Position numbers and translations under genes: made by a program. Of a stretch of 64,000 nt of DNA, positions 51,400-63,710 are shown one piece after another. The number at the start of each line of letters is the position of its first letter. Position 1 is the stretch's first letter. This stretch comes from Thamnidium elegans (taxonomy: Eukaryota > Mucoromycota > Mucoromycetes > Mucorales > Mucoraceae), in the NCBI GenBank assembly GCA_025201345.1, contig JAIXMG010000025.1, positions 493,361 to 557,360 of the forward strand, in the 5' to 3' direction. The notes beneath the pieces are model-generated. The model was not told the origin of the DNA, did no database searches, and saw only the letters and a list, made by a program, of their open reading frames with translations.

Positions 51400-54300
51400 A
51401 TGAATCCTTCTTCGGCTACTATTTCTAACAGTCCTCATGATAGTAATTCTGTCACGAAAGTGCTTGATGGTTTAACCAACATGGGATTGGATAATAACAA
51501 TTCTATTGCTAAAAATTCTGCCACGGATGAATCCTCTGTTACTACAGAAGATTCGGAAATGGAAGAATCATTTGTTGCTTACGAAAGTGTTAACAACAAT
51601 GCCAATAAAATTTCTAATAAGAAATCTATTGAGAATAAAACTGCTTTAGAACAGCTTAATAATCAATATGAAAGTATAATGATAATTATTGCTAATCTCA
51701 ATGAGCAAAAAATTAAATTGTTTTCTGAGGGTATTTTTGATACTAATAATGAGAGATTTATTACTATTGAGAATAACACCAAGTTGGTCAATGAGCACGC
51801 TAAATTGATCAAAAGTCAAATTACTGCCTTGGTAAAACCTATTGATAGTATGCTACCTAGCAACGATTTGACTTTGGTGGGTTCTAGCAATCGTGGAATT
51901 CCCATTAAAGACGTACCTGCCTTTAATGTGAACCCTTTACTCGATTGTTGGAATATCGAAGAAAAAGATAAAAATGATAAGGAAATAACCTTAACAACTT
52001 TCTTTTTGAAATTTGAAAGATTGTTTGTTACATATAACCTTAATATTAGTAAATCTTGGTTTTATTACCTTGAGATTGCTTTCGAAGGCTCTACTAATCA
52101 CCATGGTTGGTTTAGTGTAAATTTAAAAAATTCGTCTGCAATTTCTTGGTCTGATGCTAAGACTATTTTACAACAACGTTTTGACATGGCCTCTCAAGCC
52201 AGCGTTAATTCGTTAGCTATTAGTTTGATCAATTTTTCTCTTGAGGAAAAGGAATCTTTTATTTTATGTTTGGAGAGATACCGAATGTTAATTCTCAGAG
52301 CTAAAATAAATATTGAAAATAATGTGATGTTATTTTATTTGTTTGTTAATTGTTTTCCTTCAAAAGTGCAAGGAAAAATCAACCAAATAATTTCAAGTAA
52401 CTTTCGCAAAACCAACCCGTCTGATTTTGATAATGTAAAGATGCACCATGCTCCTGCTAGTTGGGCTATGTTCGAAAAAATAATTATTGGACATATTGCT
52501 GTTATTGAAGAAACTTTAGGATCCTCTAGGATCCATAAAGTTAACAACGAAAAAAGAAGAATGATTGAAAAGGTTGAAGAAGTTCCTTTCGACACTTTAA
52601 AAAACGATGCCCCTTTTGTTGCCTCTGGACCTACGTCTTCCGCTGCATCGAAACACGTCAATTTCGCCACGTTGAGAGCACAAGGCATTTGTACCTATTG
52701 CAGAACTGCAAATTACCGCGATGATCCAAGTCATTCGTATAACTGTGAGGTTAAAATTGCAGTCTTTAAAAGAAAGGGTTACAAATTGCCTTCCCCTCCT
52801 GTAAGTAATTACATTGATAATAAAAATAATAAAAATAATAGTCATAACTACAATAATGCAAATATTAACAAGATTGATCATTCTGTTAACCTTAGTAACT
52901 TCACCAAGGGAACTGATGTATCAAATCTTTCGGTTGCTCCTGCCACCTACGATAAAAAACTTTGTGCTATCTCTGACTCTGATACTGATACATCAGACAA
53001 CGATTATGATGATTTTTTTAATAAATATATTCAACCATACTATAAGAGCTCCAATGATGATAATTCCTTAAACAACAATAAGAATCATCTTCTAGAGAAG
53101 AACATTTTTGCTGTAAGAAATAACAATGTTGGTGATAATGATAATCCATGTAATATAGAAGGAACCTCGTTATCCCCTGCAACACCTATCATTATTAATA
53201 GTATTCTTAGCTATGGTATTATTGATACTGGTGCTAGTGTTAGTTTGATAAGTAAAAAATATGCCCAGAAAAATAATATATCATTCCATTCTATTCCTGG
53301 TAGTCTAATCATGGCTAATGGTAGTAAAGTTCCTCGTCTACAAACAATTGATCCTTTACTCGTCGAATATGATAATGTAAACAAAATAATTGAACATAAA
53401 TTCGATATTATTGATGACAATATTATTGATTCCGATAATGAAAAAATTTTAATTGGTGTAGATTTATTACCCAAACTAAAAATTTATTTGTCTAACGTTG
53501 CTGTTAAACATAAAAACCTTCAAAAAGAAGTTGTTGATAATTCGAAAAACGATGATGCCTATATTCCAAATGTCACTAATTTCGGTACTGAACAAGAACA
53601 ATATGCCTTTGAAAATGCTATTAAAGTGTATATTGACAAAAATAAAAAATTAGACAAGACATCTTTATGCACTATAAAGGATGCTGTATTACATTTACCA
53701 ACCCCTCCTGGTTTTATTGCTAATATCCGACAATACCCAATCCCTTATGCATTAAAGGATCAAGTAATGGAAATAATTGAAAGTTGGGAAAAAGATAAAA
53801 TAATTGTTCCTGCTAAGCCTTCCGGTTGGAATTTACCTATGACTGTAACATTCAAAAAAGATCACGTGAATGGTGCTATCTGCAAAGATAAAAAGAATAT
53901 TCGCCTTCTTCTCGATCCAAGGAAACTTAATGAAGCACTTGATGAATCATCAAAGAATTCTCACAGCTTACCATTAATTAGCGATATATTTAATTCTATG
54001 ACTGGTTGTGTCGTATTTTCTACAATTGATTTGAAATCGGCATTTAATCAATTCCCTGTCAATGAAGCGGATCAGATAAAAACAACATTTACTGCTCCTA
54101 ATAATTTGCAATATATGTATCGAGGCTCGCCATTTGGCATTTCTGTGATCAGTCAATTGTTTAGCAGAGTGATGTTAACATTGTTTAAAGATCTACCTTA
54201 TGTTACTTGCTTCGTGGATGATATTTGTATAGCCAGTAGATCAATGCATGCCCATTATTACCACGTAAAAAACGTGCTCGAAATACTTACAAAAAATAAT

Positions 54301-56873
54301 CTAAGAATTAATTTCGAGAAATCACATTTTGCAAAGTCGGCTGTATATCTTTTAGGGTATTCTATATCTGCTGCAGGAAAAAGAATAGATAAGCGTAAAC
54401 TTACCAATTTTAATGAAATGCCTCCTCCTAAAACACAAAAACAAGCACAATCTATATTGGGCTTTGTCAATTTCTTCCGTATGCACTTGCCAAACGCAGC
54501 TGCTTTAATGGCTCCTCTAGATGCCTTACGTTCACATGATATTAAAATAAATGGCCCCTTCATTTGGACCAAAAAACATCAATTACATTTTGACGCCATA
54601 AAAAAGGTTATGCTGTCAGATGTAGTATTATCACAACCAGAACACTCGCACCCATATTGCATCGCAACTGATTCTAGCGATTTTGCTACTGGTTGTGTAC
54701 TTTATCAAGTGTTTGATTCTATTGATCATAATAATGAAAAAACATCTGTAGTCAAATATATTGGTTTCATGTCTAGATCGTTTAATAAGCATGAGCGTTT
54801 ATATTCTACTTCGATGAGAGAATTAAACGGAGTAATCTATGCTTTAAAACAATTTCATAAATTTGTTTGGGGTACTCAATTTACTCTATACACAGATCAT
54901 AAAGCCCTTTGTTATGTATTTAGTCAAAAATCAGCTAATCGTATGATCATTAAATGGTTAGACATTTTACTTGATTATACTTTTACTGTAGTACACATTA
55001 AAGGTATGGATAACATTCTTCCTGATGCATTATCAAGATTGTATCCTCCAACTGATTCGGAAACCATTAAATATGATAAATTCAAACAAAAACAGCACAT
55101 TTCTTCCCCTAGAAAGAATCATGCTACTTCAAATTATATAAACATTAAAAAAAAGATTAATTCTAACCTTATTGCTGTTGACGGTACTTTGTTTACTAAT
55201 GAACAACAGGACCAAACAAAACATATCAACTTGATTCATGCTATGCCTGTTAATTCAAGTGAAAATAACAATTGCTATACCACTTCCTTATCAAGGAATA
55301 TTTTTTATATACAAAGTGCGCAAACTATATGTCCTGACTATGTCATTCCTCCTGACAACGATAAAGATCAATTATTGAAGGATGCTCATACTAATATTGG
55401 CCATTATGGTGCGGAACAAATGGTAAAAAGACTCCACAAGGAAGGTATTCATTGGGTTAATCTCATTGGTGATTGCATTAAGTTTGTTCGTACATGCGAT
55501 TCTTGTATGCGCTATAACGTAAAAAAACGGGGGTTCCATCCCTCAAGACATATATATAGTTATACTCCTGGTCAACATTTAGCCATAGATTTGGCTGGAC
55601 CTATGGGTACAACCACAGAATTAAATAATAATTACGTTATGGTTATTGTTGATGTATGCACTCGTTTTTGTATACTTCGTCCCTTAGCGGATAAAAAGAC
55701 TGCTACTATTGTTAAAGTATTATCTGACGTCTTCGCATTAATTGGCGTTCCTTCTATTCTCCAATCCGATAATGGTTCAGAGTTTAAAAGTTATTTATCG
55801 AAGGAATTAGCTGATGCTTTAGGTTATGACCATAGATTTATTTCTCCACTGCATGCCTCGGCAAATGGTTTAGCCGAACGTACGGTTCAATCAGTAAAAA
55901 TATTATTAGCAAAAGCTACCAAAGGTGTTGGTTCCCATTGGGATCTTTACCTTAATGCGGTACAATTATCACTTAATAATCGCATATCCAAAAAATTAAA
56001 TACAACCCCTTTTTCCTTATTCTTCGCACGTCGTATGCCTGAAACATATGGTTTTACAGCAGATGAGGATAAAGATAAACAAGGAGAACATAAAAGACCT
56101 ATGTCTCATGAAGAGCTCATGAAAAGAATTGATTATATGAATGATATTGTCTTTCCAGCCATAGCTGGAAAAACCAAAACACAAATTGAATTGGATAATG
56201 CTAAATTTGATAATAAGCACGTTCTAGTCGAATATAAACCTAATGATCATGTTATGGTTCGTATAGAAAAAAATGGTCAATTATCTCCTTCTTACTCTGG
56301 TCCATATACCGTTGTTCGTAAAACCCAAGGAAACTCATATGTCCTTAGAGACACTGTTGGGATGATTATGCCTAGGAATTATACGTCAATTGAATTAAAA
56401 CTTATCTCTCATGACGAAGTAATTGCTCTTGACGATGAAGGCAATGAAATTAAAAATTATGAAATCGAAGCCGTTATTAACCATCGAGGTGAACCAAGGA
56501 ATATTGAATATTTAGTTCGATGGAAGAATTATAGTAGTGACTGGGATGAATGGATACCCACAGATCATTTTAATGATATCGATTGTCTTCGTAAATATTG
56601 GAAGAACCTTGGCACTGTGTATAAACCAAAAAAGTCCAATGTCATTACTAATGCTCCTTCTAGCTCTAAAGCATTACAAAAGAATAAACCCAGTACAATT
56701 AGTAAGCTAATTAGGTCATTACCATTAGACGAAGATGTTGATTCTAAACTACATCTTCTCATTCTAAACGTAAACGTCCTGCTATACTCTTATCTCAAGA
56801 AGATGCCTTCAAGCAATCTAAAAATGCGACCAAGCGTTCTCCTACTCGTCAAAGTCCTCGCTTCAAAAAAAGT

Positions 56874-56912
<39 letters not shown>

Positions 56913-56961
56913 CTTTCTCCATTATCATTGCAAATCTGTCTTGGGAGTAATCTCTTGCTGA
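51400..56961 (+). CDS. E2 gag-pol polyprotein
   Basis: 1853 codons, one frame. Gag ~1-430 with a coiled N-terminus; zinc knuckle C-x2-C...H-x4-C (GICTYCRTANYRDDPSHSYN then C); Asn/Asp-rich linker; protease DTGAS at 609-613; reverse transcriptase with STIDLKSAFNQF and FVDD at 938-941; RNase H from D1091 (TDSSDFATGC); integrase HHCC (H1330, H1335, C1366, C1369) and D1397, D1457, E1493; chromodomain ~1688-1734. The last ~100 codons look out of frame: from about 56750 another frame gives a basic Ser/Lys/Arg tail stopping near 56878, like the end of E1. Otherwise intact, so potentially active. Confidence 0.9.
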
Positions 56962-56971
56962 TGGGGGGCTA

Positions 56972-57238
56972 TGTGGTATTTAACCATAAAAACTAACGCA
57001 AGTTATCACTCCAAATATATCTGAGGTGGTTACACAACAACCTCAGTTAGGTATCGCTTACTACCCTGGTTCTTAAACCTAAATTATTCTTACTATAAAA
57101 AGGATATTTTACGAGGCAACCTTTTGTTCCCTCTCTTGTTTTTTAGAAGTCATTTTTTAATTAATAAAGATCCAAAAGAAGTTTCATCTTATTTTCTGCT
57201 GTCTCTTTTTATTTCATAATTCGATACTAAATATCTCA
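56972..57238 (+). repeat. E2 3' LTR
   Basis: 267 bp, nearly identical to 51124-51390 (TTCCCTCTC versus TTCTCTCTC; ATTTTCTGC versus ATTTACTGC). Confidence 0.9.
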
Positions 57239-59106
57239 ACCATAAAACTTAAAACTTGTGTTATACCGAGGAGATATCAGATCAAAAAGCAATTTGGCGA
57301 CATTTGATATACCGTGAAGCTCATCAAAACCGAACATGCAGGAACCTGTATATGTATTCAGTGATCCGAATATGGTTGGTTTTTTAATGCCGTATGTATT
57401 GTTTTGCTAAAAGAAATAGGGCGAATTCTGTGAGTATTTTCTTTTTTAAAAAAAATAAATAACATACGTAAATTGAGCTTGTGTCTTCTAGTAATAAACT
57501 TTCTTTAGATCTCAATGGGGCATCACGATTAGGAAAGTACATTCCACTTCTTCTTGTATTTGGAGGGCCCTCCACTCTATGCAACCCATGGCTTAAGCAA
57601 AAGCGGCAACCAAACGTGCTTAAGAAAAAGAAAGTTAGCTGAAAATCGACATGGTTTATTCATATATCAATATAAGTACCCTGTATGACCGGAGAAATTC
57701 ATAAGTCTATTACATTCTATGCCGTCACCATTTACAAAAAGAAGATATACTTTACAGCGTATGGGTGTTTCACTATTATCTGTTTGAATGACAATGGTTT
57801 TTTCTGAAAGCATCTTGATTTCATCGACAATAGGCTTTAAAAAGGAATTAAAATCAGCTTTTGACTTTCCAGGGAGAACAGCTATTTGAAAGGTCGCATT
57901 CCGTTTATATCTATGAAATAAGGTGGTTGTATGACTTATATTAGTACTTTGCCTCGATTGGTACTTTTTTTTTTTAATGTTAATACCTTTCTGATGAATC
58001 TAAATTTAAGATAACAGCGTGGACCATTACCATTGAAGAATGAGACGAAGAAGAGGTGAACCCGTCAATATCAACTTTGAGGTAAATATTTAATATATTT
58101 TCATCATTGTTTATAATCTGATTGTTATACAAGCTTCTAAAGATATCACCATCGTAGATATCTGCATATGTGTCACTGGTCCTTGTTATATGCTCGGCTA
58201 CTTCGACCTGGCGTTCTATTAAGTTTGTACGGATTTCGTCTGAAAGAAGCATTTCGACGATCTTGTCCGAAATAGAAATCATCTTGGTAACCTTGGCGGA
58301 GGATCTAGCCGTATGACACACTGGACAGTTGAGAAGATGGATATCTTCGGTACTATATAAGTAACACGCATTGATACAGATATCGAATTTTCGTGTCATA
58401 GCCAGAGGTACGGCGTTTTTAACGAGACTGTTACAAGTATCATGGCTCAAAAGCTTGTTAGTACAATCTGTCAATATATGAGGTGTTTTTTAATTTTTTT
58501 TTTTAGAAAAATTGTATATATTAGTCTCTTATTGAATCTATGTAGTAGTTTGAAATTATTTACCTAACGTGTTGTCTGCTATCATCATATTGATTAAATG
58601 TCTTAACGCTCTTGAGCCTTCGCGACTGATGTTGTACGTATCGCATACTTCTTCAAACATTATACTGTATCTTTCGATTGTAGTGAATGGGAATTTTGGA
58701 ACATTCAATTTATATTTAATATCACCATCAACCTGGTCAGTATCTTCAAGTATTGTATTGTCATTTTCAGTTGTGGTAGCGGGATCAACAAACAAGAAAT
58801 CAGGAAAGTCGGATTGATCTGCTTTAATGTATATGTAAGTAAAATGGCTAAATTATATACAGTATATGATTAATTCTTACCTTCGTTCTCTAAAACATCA
58901 CTGGTAGCATGCTCATTTGTTTCTTGTTCATCATCGAAATCAATATAGTCGCCACAGTCATATTCATACGAGCTTTCGTTTTCGGTATTTACAACAAGAG
59001 GGGCGGGTGTGACGGCGGACCTTGCCTTTTGAAGAAGGAGCTGGTGAACGTATTTGATATTACTTCCAGAGACACGGGTACGTTTGCTGGGGACATAAGA
59101 AGACAT
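57239..59106 (-). pseudogene. CACTA-type Tnp2-like transposase, C-terminal part lost at the E2 insertion
   Basis: Starts MSSYVPSKRTRVSG at 59106; about five or six exons with phase-compatible joints. An acidic N-terminus, a conserved KFPFTTIERYSIMFEEVCDT block, a Cys pair LNCPVCHTARSS, then Tnp2 landmarks: SMVMVHAVILNLDSSERY, LPGKSKADFNSFLKPIVDEI, SGHTG with a downstream Cys-containing block and HRVEGPPNTRR, and near 57330-57240 KPTIFGSLNTYTGSCMFGFD and ELHGISNVAKLLFDL. The coding sequence stops being followed at the E2 3' LTR edge (57238), and no remainder was found on the left side of E2. Family members excise CACTA/Plavaka-type elements. Confidence 0.7.
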
Positions 59107-59969
59107 GTTTAAGCAGAAATATAATGTAATATAATTTGGAATATTTTTATATCTGCTTTTATACTAAAAATATTTACTTTTTTTTAAAAAAAAAAAATGT
59201 TTCAAGGCAATATATTTACGTTATCATTATCTCAAGAAATCAATATGGAAATCGTATTCGGAACCACTCATGGAGAGCTCTCTTATCTTTACTGCAAAAA
59301 AAAAAAAAAAAAAAAAAAATTGTTTCACGGTAGATTTTTTCTTTATCTCTGGAAATCAATTTCGAAATAGTAGACCACTCATTGAGATCTTTGATTGTCT
59401 TTTTACAAAAAAAATCAATAATTATAATAGACACGCTTGATTGGAAAACATTTCAAATTGATTAGCCAACTTCCAATTAAAAATTTATGCTGAAACCAGG
59501 GCCTGCAAAAAAAAAAAGGAAGTGTTAGGATCCAAAAGAAACAAATTCAATCAAGATATTTTATACAATAGCCAAACACATCTGAATCAATAACATACAA
59601 TGGAAGAGTCGAAATGAAGAACGTAGCTCAATGCTATAAAGTAAATATATATATATATATATAAAAGGTACATGTACTATGAATAAACTTTTCAACTAAC
59701 TTAAATTTTATACAGACTTGGCCAATACAATTGTTTTGAAGTATATGATCATCATCGGTGCCTTTTTTTTTTCTTTTTTTTTTTTTTTAGATGTGGTTTG
59801 GTTTCTGTTTCAAATAGATGTTACTGATAAAGATATTTGTTCTTTCTCTTGGCGATGTCTCAAGTAAAAAATTTTTTTTAACAATTCTATTTAAACTGAT
59901 GTTTTCATAAAAAAAAAAAATACTCATTTCCTTTTTACCCACTCCTAAAAAATCGAATATACTACAATA
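59107..59969. other. Region upstream of the Tnp2-like gene with an internal duplication
   Basis: Holds two imperfect direct repeats: 59230-59305 (ATCTCAAGAAATCAATATGG...CACTCATGGAGAGCTC...) and 59346-59412 (ATCTCTGGAAATCAATTTCG...CACTCATTGAGATCTT...), each followed by an A-run. A (TA)n tract lies at 59645-59663 and T-runs near 59762-59788. Subterminal repeats of a CACTA element are a possible explanation. Confidence 0.45.
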
Positions 59970-60980
59970 ATGTCCAACAACAACGAACTTTCTTGGGACT
60001 CTTCTAACTTCTTACAAGACGCGTTATTCAACGAGAACACTACTTCGGATTCTGCAAAAATCGAATCACTTATCGAAGAAGTAAGTGAAATGAAGAGTAT
60101 GTTATCAAATATATTGGCCATTCTGCAAGGTGGTAGAAGCTTCTCTGCTCGCTCGGTCTCTTTAGGTTCAGGTAATTCTTCGACCAATATAAAAGATATA
60201 TAGTACTGATGTTCTACTCGATTCTAATTATTATATATTAAGATTTAAGCTCATCTAGCAACAGATTTGTTGAGCCTGTCTCTTTTGATATCTTGAATGA
60301 CCAAGATAAACTTGAAGAGATCAACAGTAATGCCAGAAGTAACCGTGGTAACCGTCGCTACGGAAGGATGCCATGAAGAGAATAACTGGAGCAAAATCTG
60401 AAAGGCTCCTGATCATCGCCATGTGCATCCTTTGGTTGGAAGAGACCAATGTCCAATATGGCATGTCGACGGTCGACGAAGAAACGGCTGCACGGGAACA
60501 AGATGCAAATGATAGGTACAACAACACCAATGCCTTGATAATCTTGTTCTGTCGTACCAAGTATGCAGATAAGGGTCTTGACTTTCTCTGGAGCGGATTA
60601 AGCGCGGATGAGCAGGTCACTACAAGCTTTGTGGTCGAACACATTGTCTTGGAGACATTGACAATTGAAGCTTGTTTGCCCTTGAATCTTGTTCTTGATT
60701 CTTGGGTAACGTTTCATTTGCTGTCCGTTGCTATCCGTAATGATGGAAAAAGAAAGAAGAGCAAGAGACCAGTCGTAAGTTATTTGTTAATTGTTTATTT
60801 TATAAATATTAGTATTATTCACCTTTTTTTTAATTGTATTATTAGGTTGACGTCGGGGAGTCTTTTTCAATCTCAAACTTACAAGAAGAAATTGATTCCC
60901 AACAGGTAAGTATTGCTGAAAAAAGAAGACTTGCTGAGGACCGAGATGATGGCAGTCCCGCCCAGCGAAGACACTATTGA
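59970..60980 (+). CDS. Possible transposon-associated gene, two frames
   Basis: Exon 59970-60170 (SNNNELSWDSSNFLQDALFN, a coiled IEEVSEMKSMLSNILAIL) joins across GTAATT...AAG to an exon at 60241-60375 ending RGNRRYGRMP and a stop. An overlapping frame opens at 60373 (ATGA overlap) for 134 codons (AKSERLLIIAMCILWLEETN, FCRTKYADKGLDFLWSGLSA), then after an intron 60775-60845 ends with IAEKRRLAEDRDDGSPAQRR and stop at 60980. Either one gene with a frameshift near 60375, or two. No family recognised; position next to the Tnp2-like gene suggests an accessory gene of that element. Confidence 0.45.
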
Positions 60981-61740
60981 TTGGTTTTTTTTTCGGTTTT
61001 TTTTTAAAAAGAAAATATAAATACTTCTATTTTCTTTCCTTTTCCTTTTCCTTTTTTTTTTTTTTCGTCACTTCCTTTTTCTTTTTTCTTCTTTTCGACA
61101 AAATAAAATAAAATTTCTTTTGTTGTTGGACTTTGTACATCTTGTGTCATGTCAGTCATGTCATAATTTTTTGAAATGAGGTAAGATGAATAGTCATTTA
61201 CTATAATTAAATAGCTATAACACTAAATTATGCTTACTTTATCTATCTAGTATTTCTGTTACTACTTACAATATATAGGGCTTTACTGTAAGTCCTTTTG
61301 CTATCGACCGGACTAATTTGGTTCTAATAATGTAACTATATGCTTAAATTTAAACTTACACTGTATTCTGACGCTTTTTTTTTTTTTTTTACTCAATACA
61401 TTGATAGCTTATTTCTCAAGAGTATTGCTTTTATCTTCTACGTTGTTGGCCGTGCTCTATTTATTTTTTGCTTATATAAAAAATAAGACCGAACTATAAA
61501 ATACATATACCTTCCTCTTCTGTATACAATGTAGAATAACAACAAAATTCACATATAAATAATATATTCCACTTTTTTTTCCATATATTTTTTTTTTTAT
61601 TTAATAAATCTATATTACAAAATGTACTATAATATTGCCGTTTTATTAAATAACTATTTTATTCCATAACCTTTTAATGGATCCGATATATACTGCAATG
61701 CTTTTTTTTTTATTAATGTACAAAAATTATTGAGATTTAA
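60981..61740. other. T-rich non-coding stretch
   Basis: Pyrimidine runs at 61025-61100 and repeated T-runs; no gene supported. Confidence 0.4.
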
Positions 61741-61960
61741 ATAAACTCAAACGATAAAGCTGTGTTTTAACGCCATCGATAATTGTAGCGGTATCGCTGT
61801 TTTTAAGCGGTATCGATAAATTTATCGATACCGCTGTTTTTTAGCGCCATCGATAAATTTATCGATATCGCTTAAATTTATCGCTGTCGCTAACATCGAT
61901 AATTTTAGCGATGCCGATTAGCGATAGCGATAAAATTATCGATGTGATCGCTGGGGCTCG
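61741..61960. repeat. Palindrome-rich foldback tract
   Basis: Repeated units of the form AGCG-n-ATCGATAA...TTATCGAT-n-CGCT. One perfect 30-bp palindrome lies at 61806-61835, a second near-perfect one at about 61843-61872, and further AGCGAT/ATCGCT arms follow to 61952. It lies directly before the truncated copy 3. The AGCGATAA core resembles the MITE ends at 39584 and 49427. Confidence 0.75.
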
Positions 61961-62297
61961 CCTTAGTGCTCGGTTACTTATATAAAGGGTATCAACAATG
62001 TTTTACCAGATCTATTAAGTAGACTGTATCCCGAAGTAAACTATGAAGAAGAAGTAGAAGAAGATGATAAAAAGATAAAACAATTAAACAGAATTATATT
62101 AGAAAGGAGAAAAAAAAATCCTGTCGAAAGTTTTAAAAAAAACTGATAAAGTCATAACGACGGATAAATTTATCTACAAACGCAATATTCGTAGCATAGA
62201 TAAAAATCTGAATATATTAGCGATAAAATTAAACTCTCCAAAATTCAAGGATACCATAACCGACTATATAGCACCTCCTATCGAGTCTAGACATGCT

Positions 62298-63710
62298 TTG
62301 TTAAACGATGTGCATACCCTTGGCCATTTCGGGTCTGAAAGTATTGTGCAAAGGTTACATGCTGATGGGTTACATTGGACAGGGATCTTTGCAGAAGCTC
62401 AACAAATTGTTTCTAGCTGTATACATTGTGCTCGACATAATGTGGTACGTCGGGGTTTCCATGGGTTAAAATCCATTGTGTCGGCAGAACCTTTCGCACA
62501 TATTGCAACAGATATGGCTGGACCATTCAGTCTGACATTCCGAAACAACATGTATATATTGATAGTTGTAGATATCTGTACCAGATATATAATTGCTCGG
62601 GCTTTGCCAAATAAGCAAAGTGATACGATAGCCAACACGCTGTGTCAAATCTTCGGTGACTATGCCTTTCCATCCACATGTTTGGTTAGCGATAATGGCG
62701 CCGAATATAAAAATACGCTCATGAACTCTATTACAAACGTCCTGGGAATCCCACATAGGTTCTCCACTGCTGGCTATCCTCAATCTAATGGCAGTGGAGA
62801 AAATGCCGTAAAAATTATTGTAAACACAGTAAGAAAGATGTGTGGTAATGATACCAGTAAGTGGGACATGATTCTACCTGCTGCCCAATTGGCGTGTAAT
62901 TTAAAGATACGTAACAGAACAGGATCAAGTCCTTTCTCACTCATGTTTGCGCGAAGATTCCCTAAAATCCAGGATTGCACCGATCCAGCAGTTAAAGCTA
63001 CTCTTCCAAAGAAAGTGGTAACGGTAGAAGACTTGATAAAAAAAGCCGATTACATGGCTGACATCGTCTTCCCGGCTATACATGAAAGAACAAATAAATT
63101 AATGGAGATACAAAGAAAACAATTTGATAAAAAAAACTACTTAGTAGACATCCCTATTGGTACAACTGTAATGATTCGATTAACCTCTCGAACTACCAAA
63201 CTGTCTCCTCTATATGATGGACCATTTCACGTTGTCACTAAAACCAAATATGGAACATATGTGTTGAAAGATGAAATGAATGAAATGTTACATAGAGATT
63301 ACGTCCCTTCTGAATTAAAGGTGGTAACTATTGACGAAAAAGCGATCGAAGATGAAATATACGAAGTAAAAGAAATTCGTGATCACCGAGGTTCCGTCAC
63401 TGACAGAGAATACTTGGTAAGTTGGGTAGGTTACAGAGAAAGAGACAACTCATGGCTCAAAGCTGATGCGTTCACTGATCCTGAAACCATTCGAAAATAT
63501 TGGGTAAAAGTTAACGAACTCAAGAAACTTGAGGAAGAACGTAAAGCTAAACTGGTTAGCGATTACGTTTCTAAACAAAACAAGAAGGTTAGCAAGTCAA
63601 TGACAAAAACGGTCGACACTAGCACAAAACCTAATGGGAACAAAAGAAAGCAACCTGCACCAGGTTATAGTCAAAGTCATACACGTAATTTACGTAGTAA
63701 AAGAAAGTAA
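62298..63710 (+). CDS. Integrase-chromodomain of copy 3
   Basis: 470 residues, differing from E1's 46736-48148 product at only a few positions (N/H in RLHADG, L/F in TFRNN, Y/H in IRDHRGS). Same HHCC, D-D-E and chromodomain residues. It is a fragment of a polyprotein; the upstream frame is interrupted by the A-run insertion and by truncation at 61969. Confidence 0.85.
   Translation: MLNDVHTLGHFGSESIVQRLHADGLHWTGIFAEAQQIVSSCIHCARHNVVRRGFHGLKSIVSAEPFAHIATDMAGPFSLTFRNNMYILIVVDICTRYIIARALPNKQSDTIANTLCQIFGDYAFPSTCLVSDNGAEYKNTLMNSITNVLGIPHRFSTAGYPQSNGSGENAVKIIVNTVRKMCGNDTSKWDMILPAAQLACNLKIRNRTGSSPFSLMFARRFPKIQDCTDPAVKATLPKKVVTVEDLIKKADYMADIVFPAIHERTNKLMEIQRKQFDKKNYLVDIPIGTTVMIRLTSRTTKLSPLYDGPFHVVTKTKYGTYVLKDEMNEMLHRDYVPSELKVVTIDEKAIEDEIYEVKEIRDHRGSVTDREYLVSWVGYRERDNSWLKADAFTDPETIRKYWVKVNELKKLEEERKAKLVSDYVSKQNKKVSKSMTKTVDTSTKPNGNKRKQPAPGYSQSHTRNLRSKRK

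Larger units (their letters stand above)
51124..57238 (+). mobile_element. Ty3/Gypsy chromovirus E2, near-intact
   Basis: 5' LTR 51124-51390 and 3' LTR 56972-57238, each 267 bp, TGTGGTATTTAACC to AATATCTCA, differing at about two positions. One long frame encodes the polyprotein. A GGGGGG purine tract (56962-56968) precedes the 3' LTR. Flanks ATGTC (left) and ACCAT (right) do not match, so no target-site duplication. The right edge interrupts a Tnp2-like transposase gene. Confidence 0.92.
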
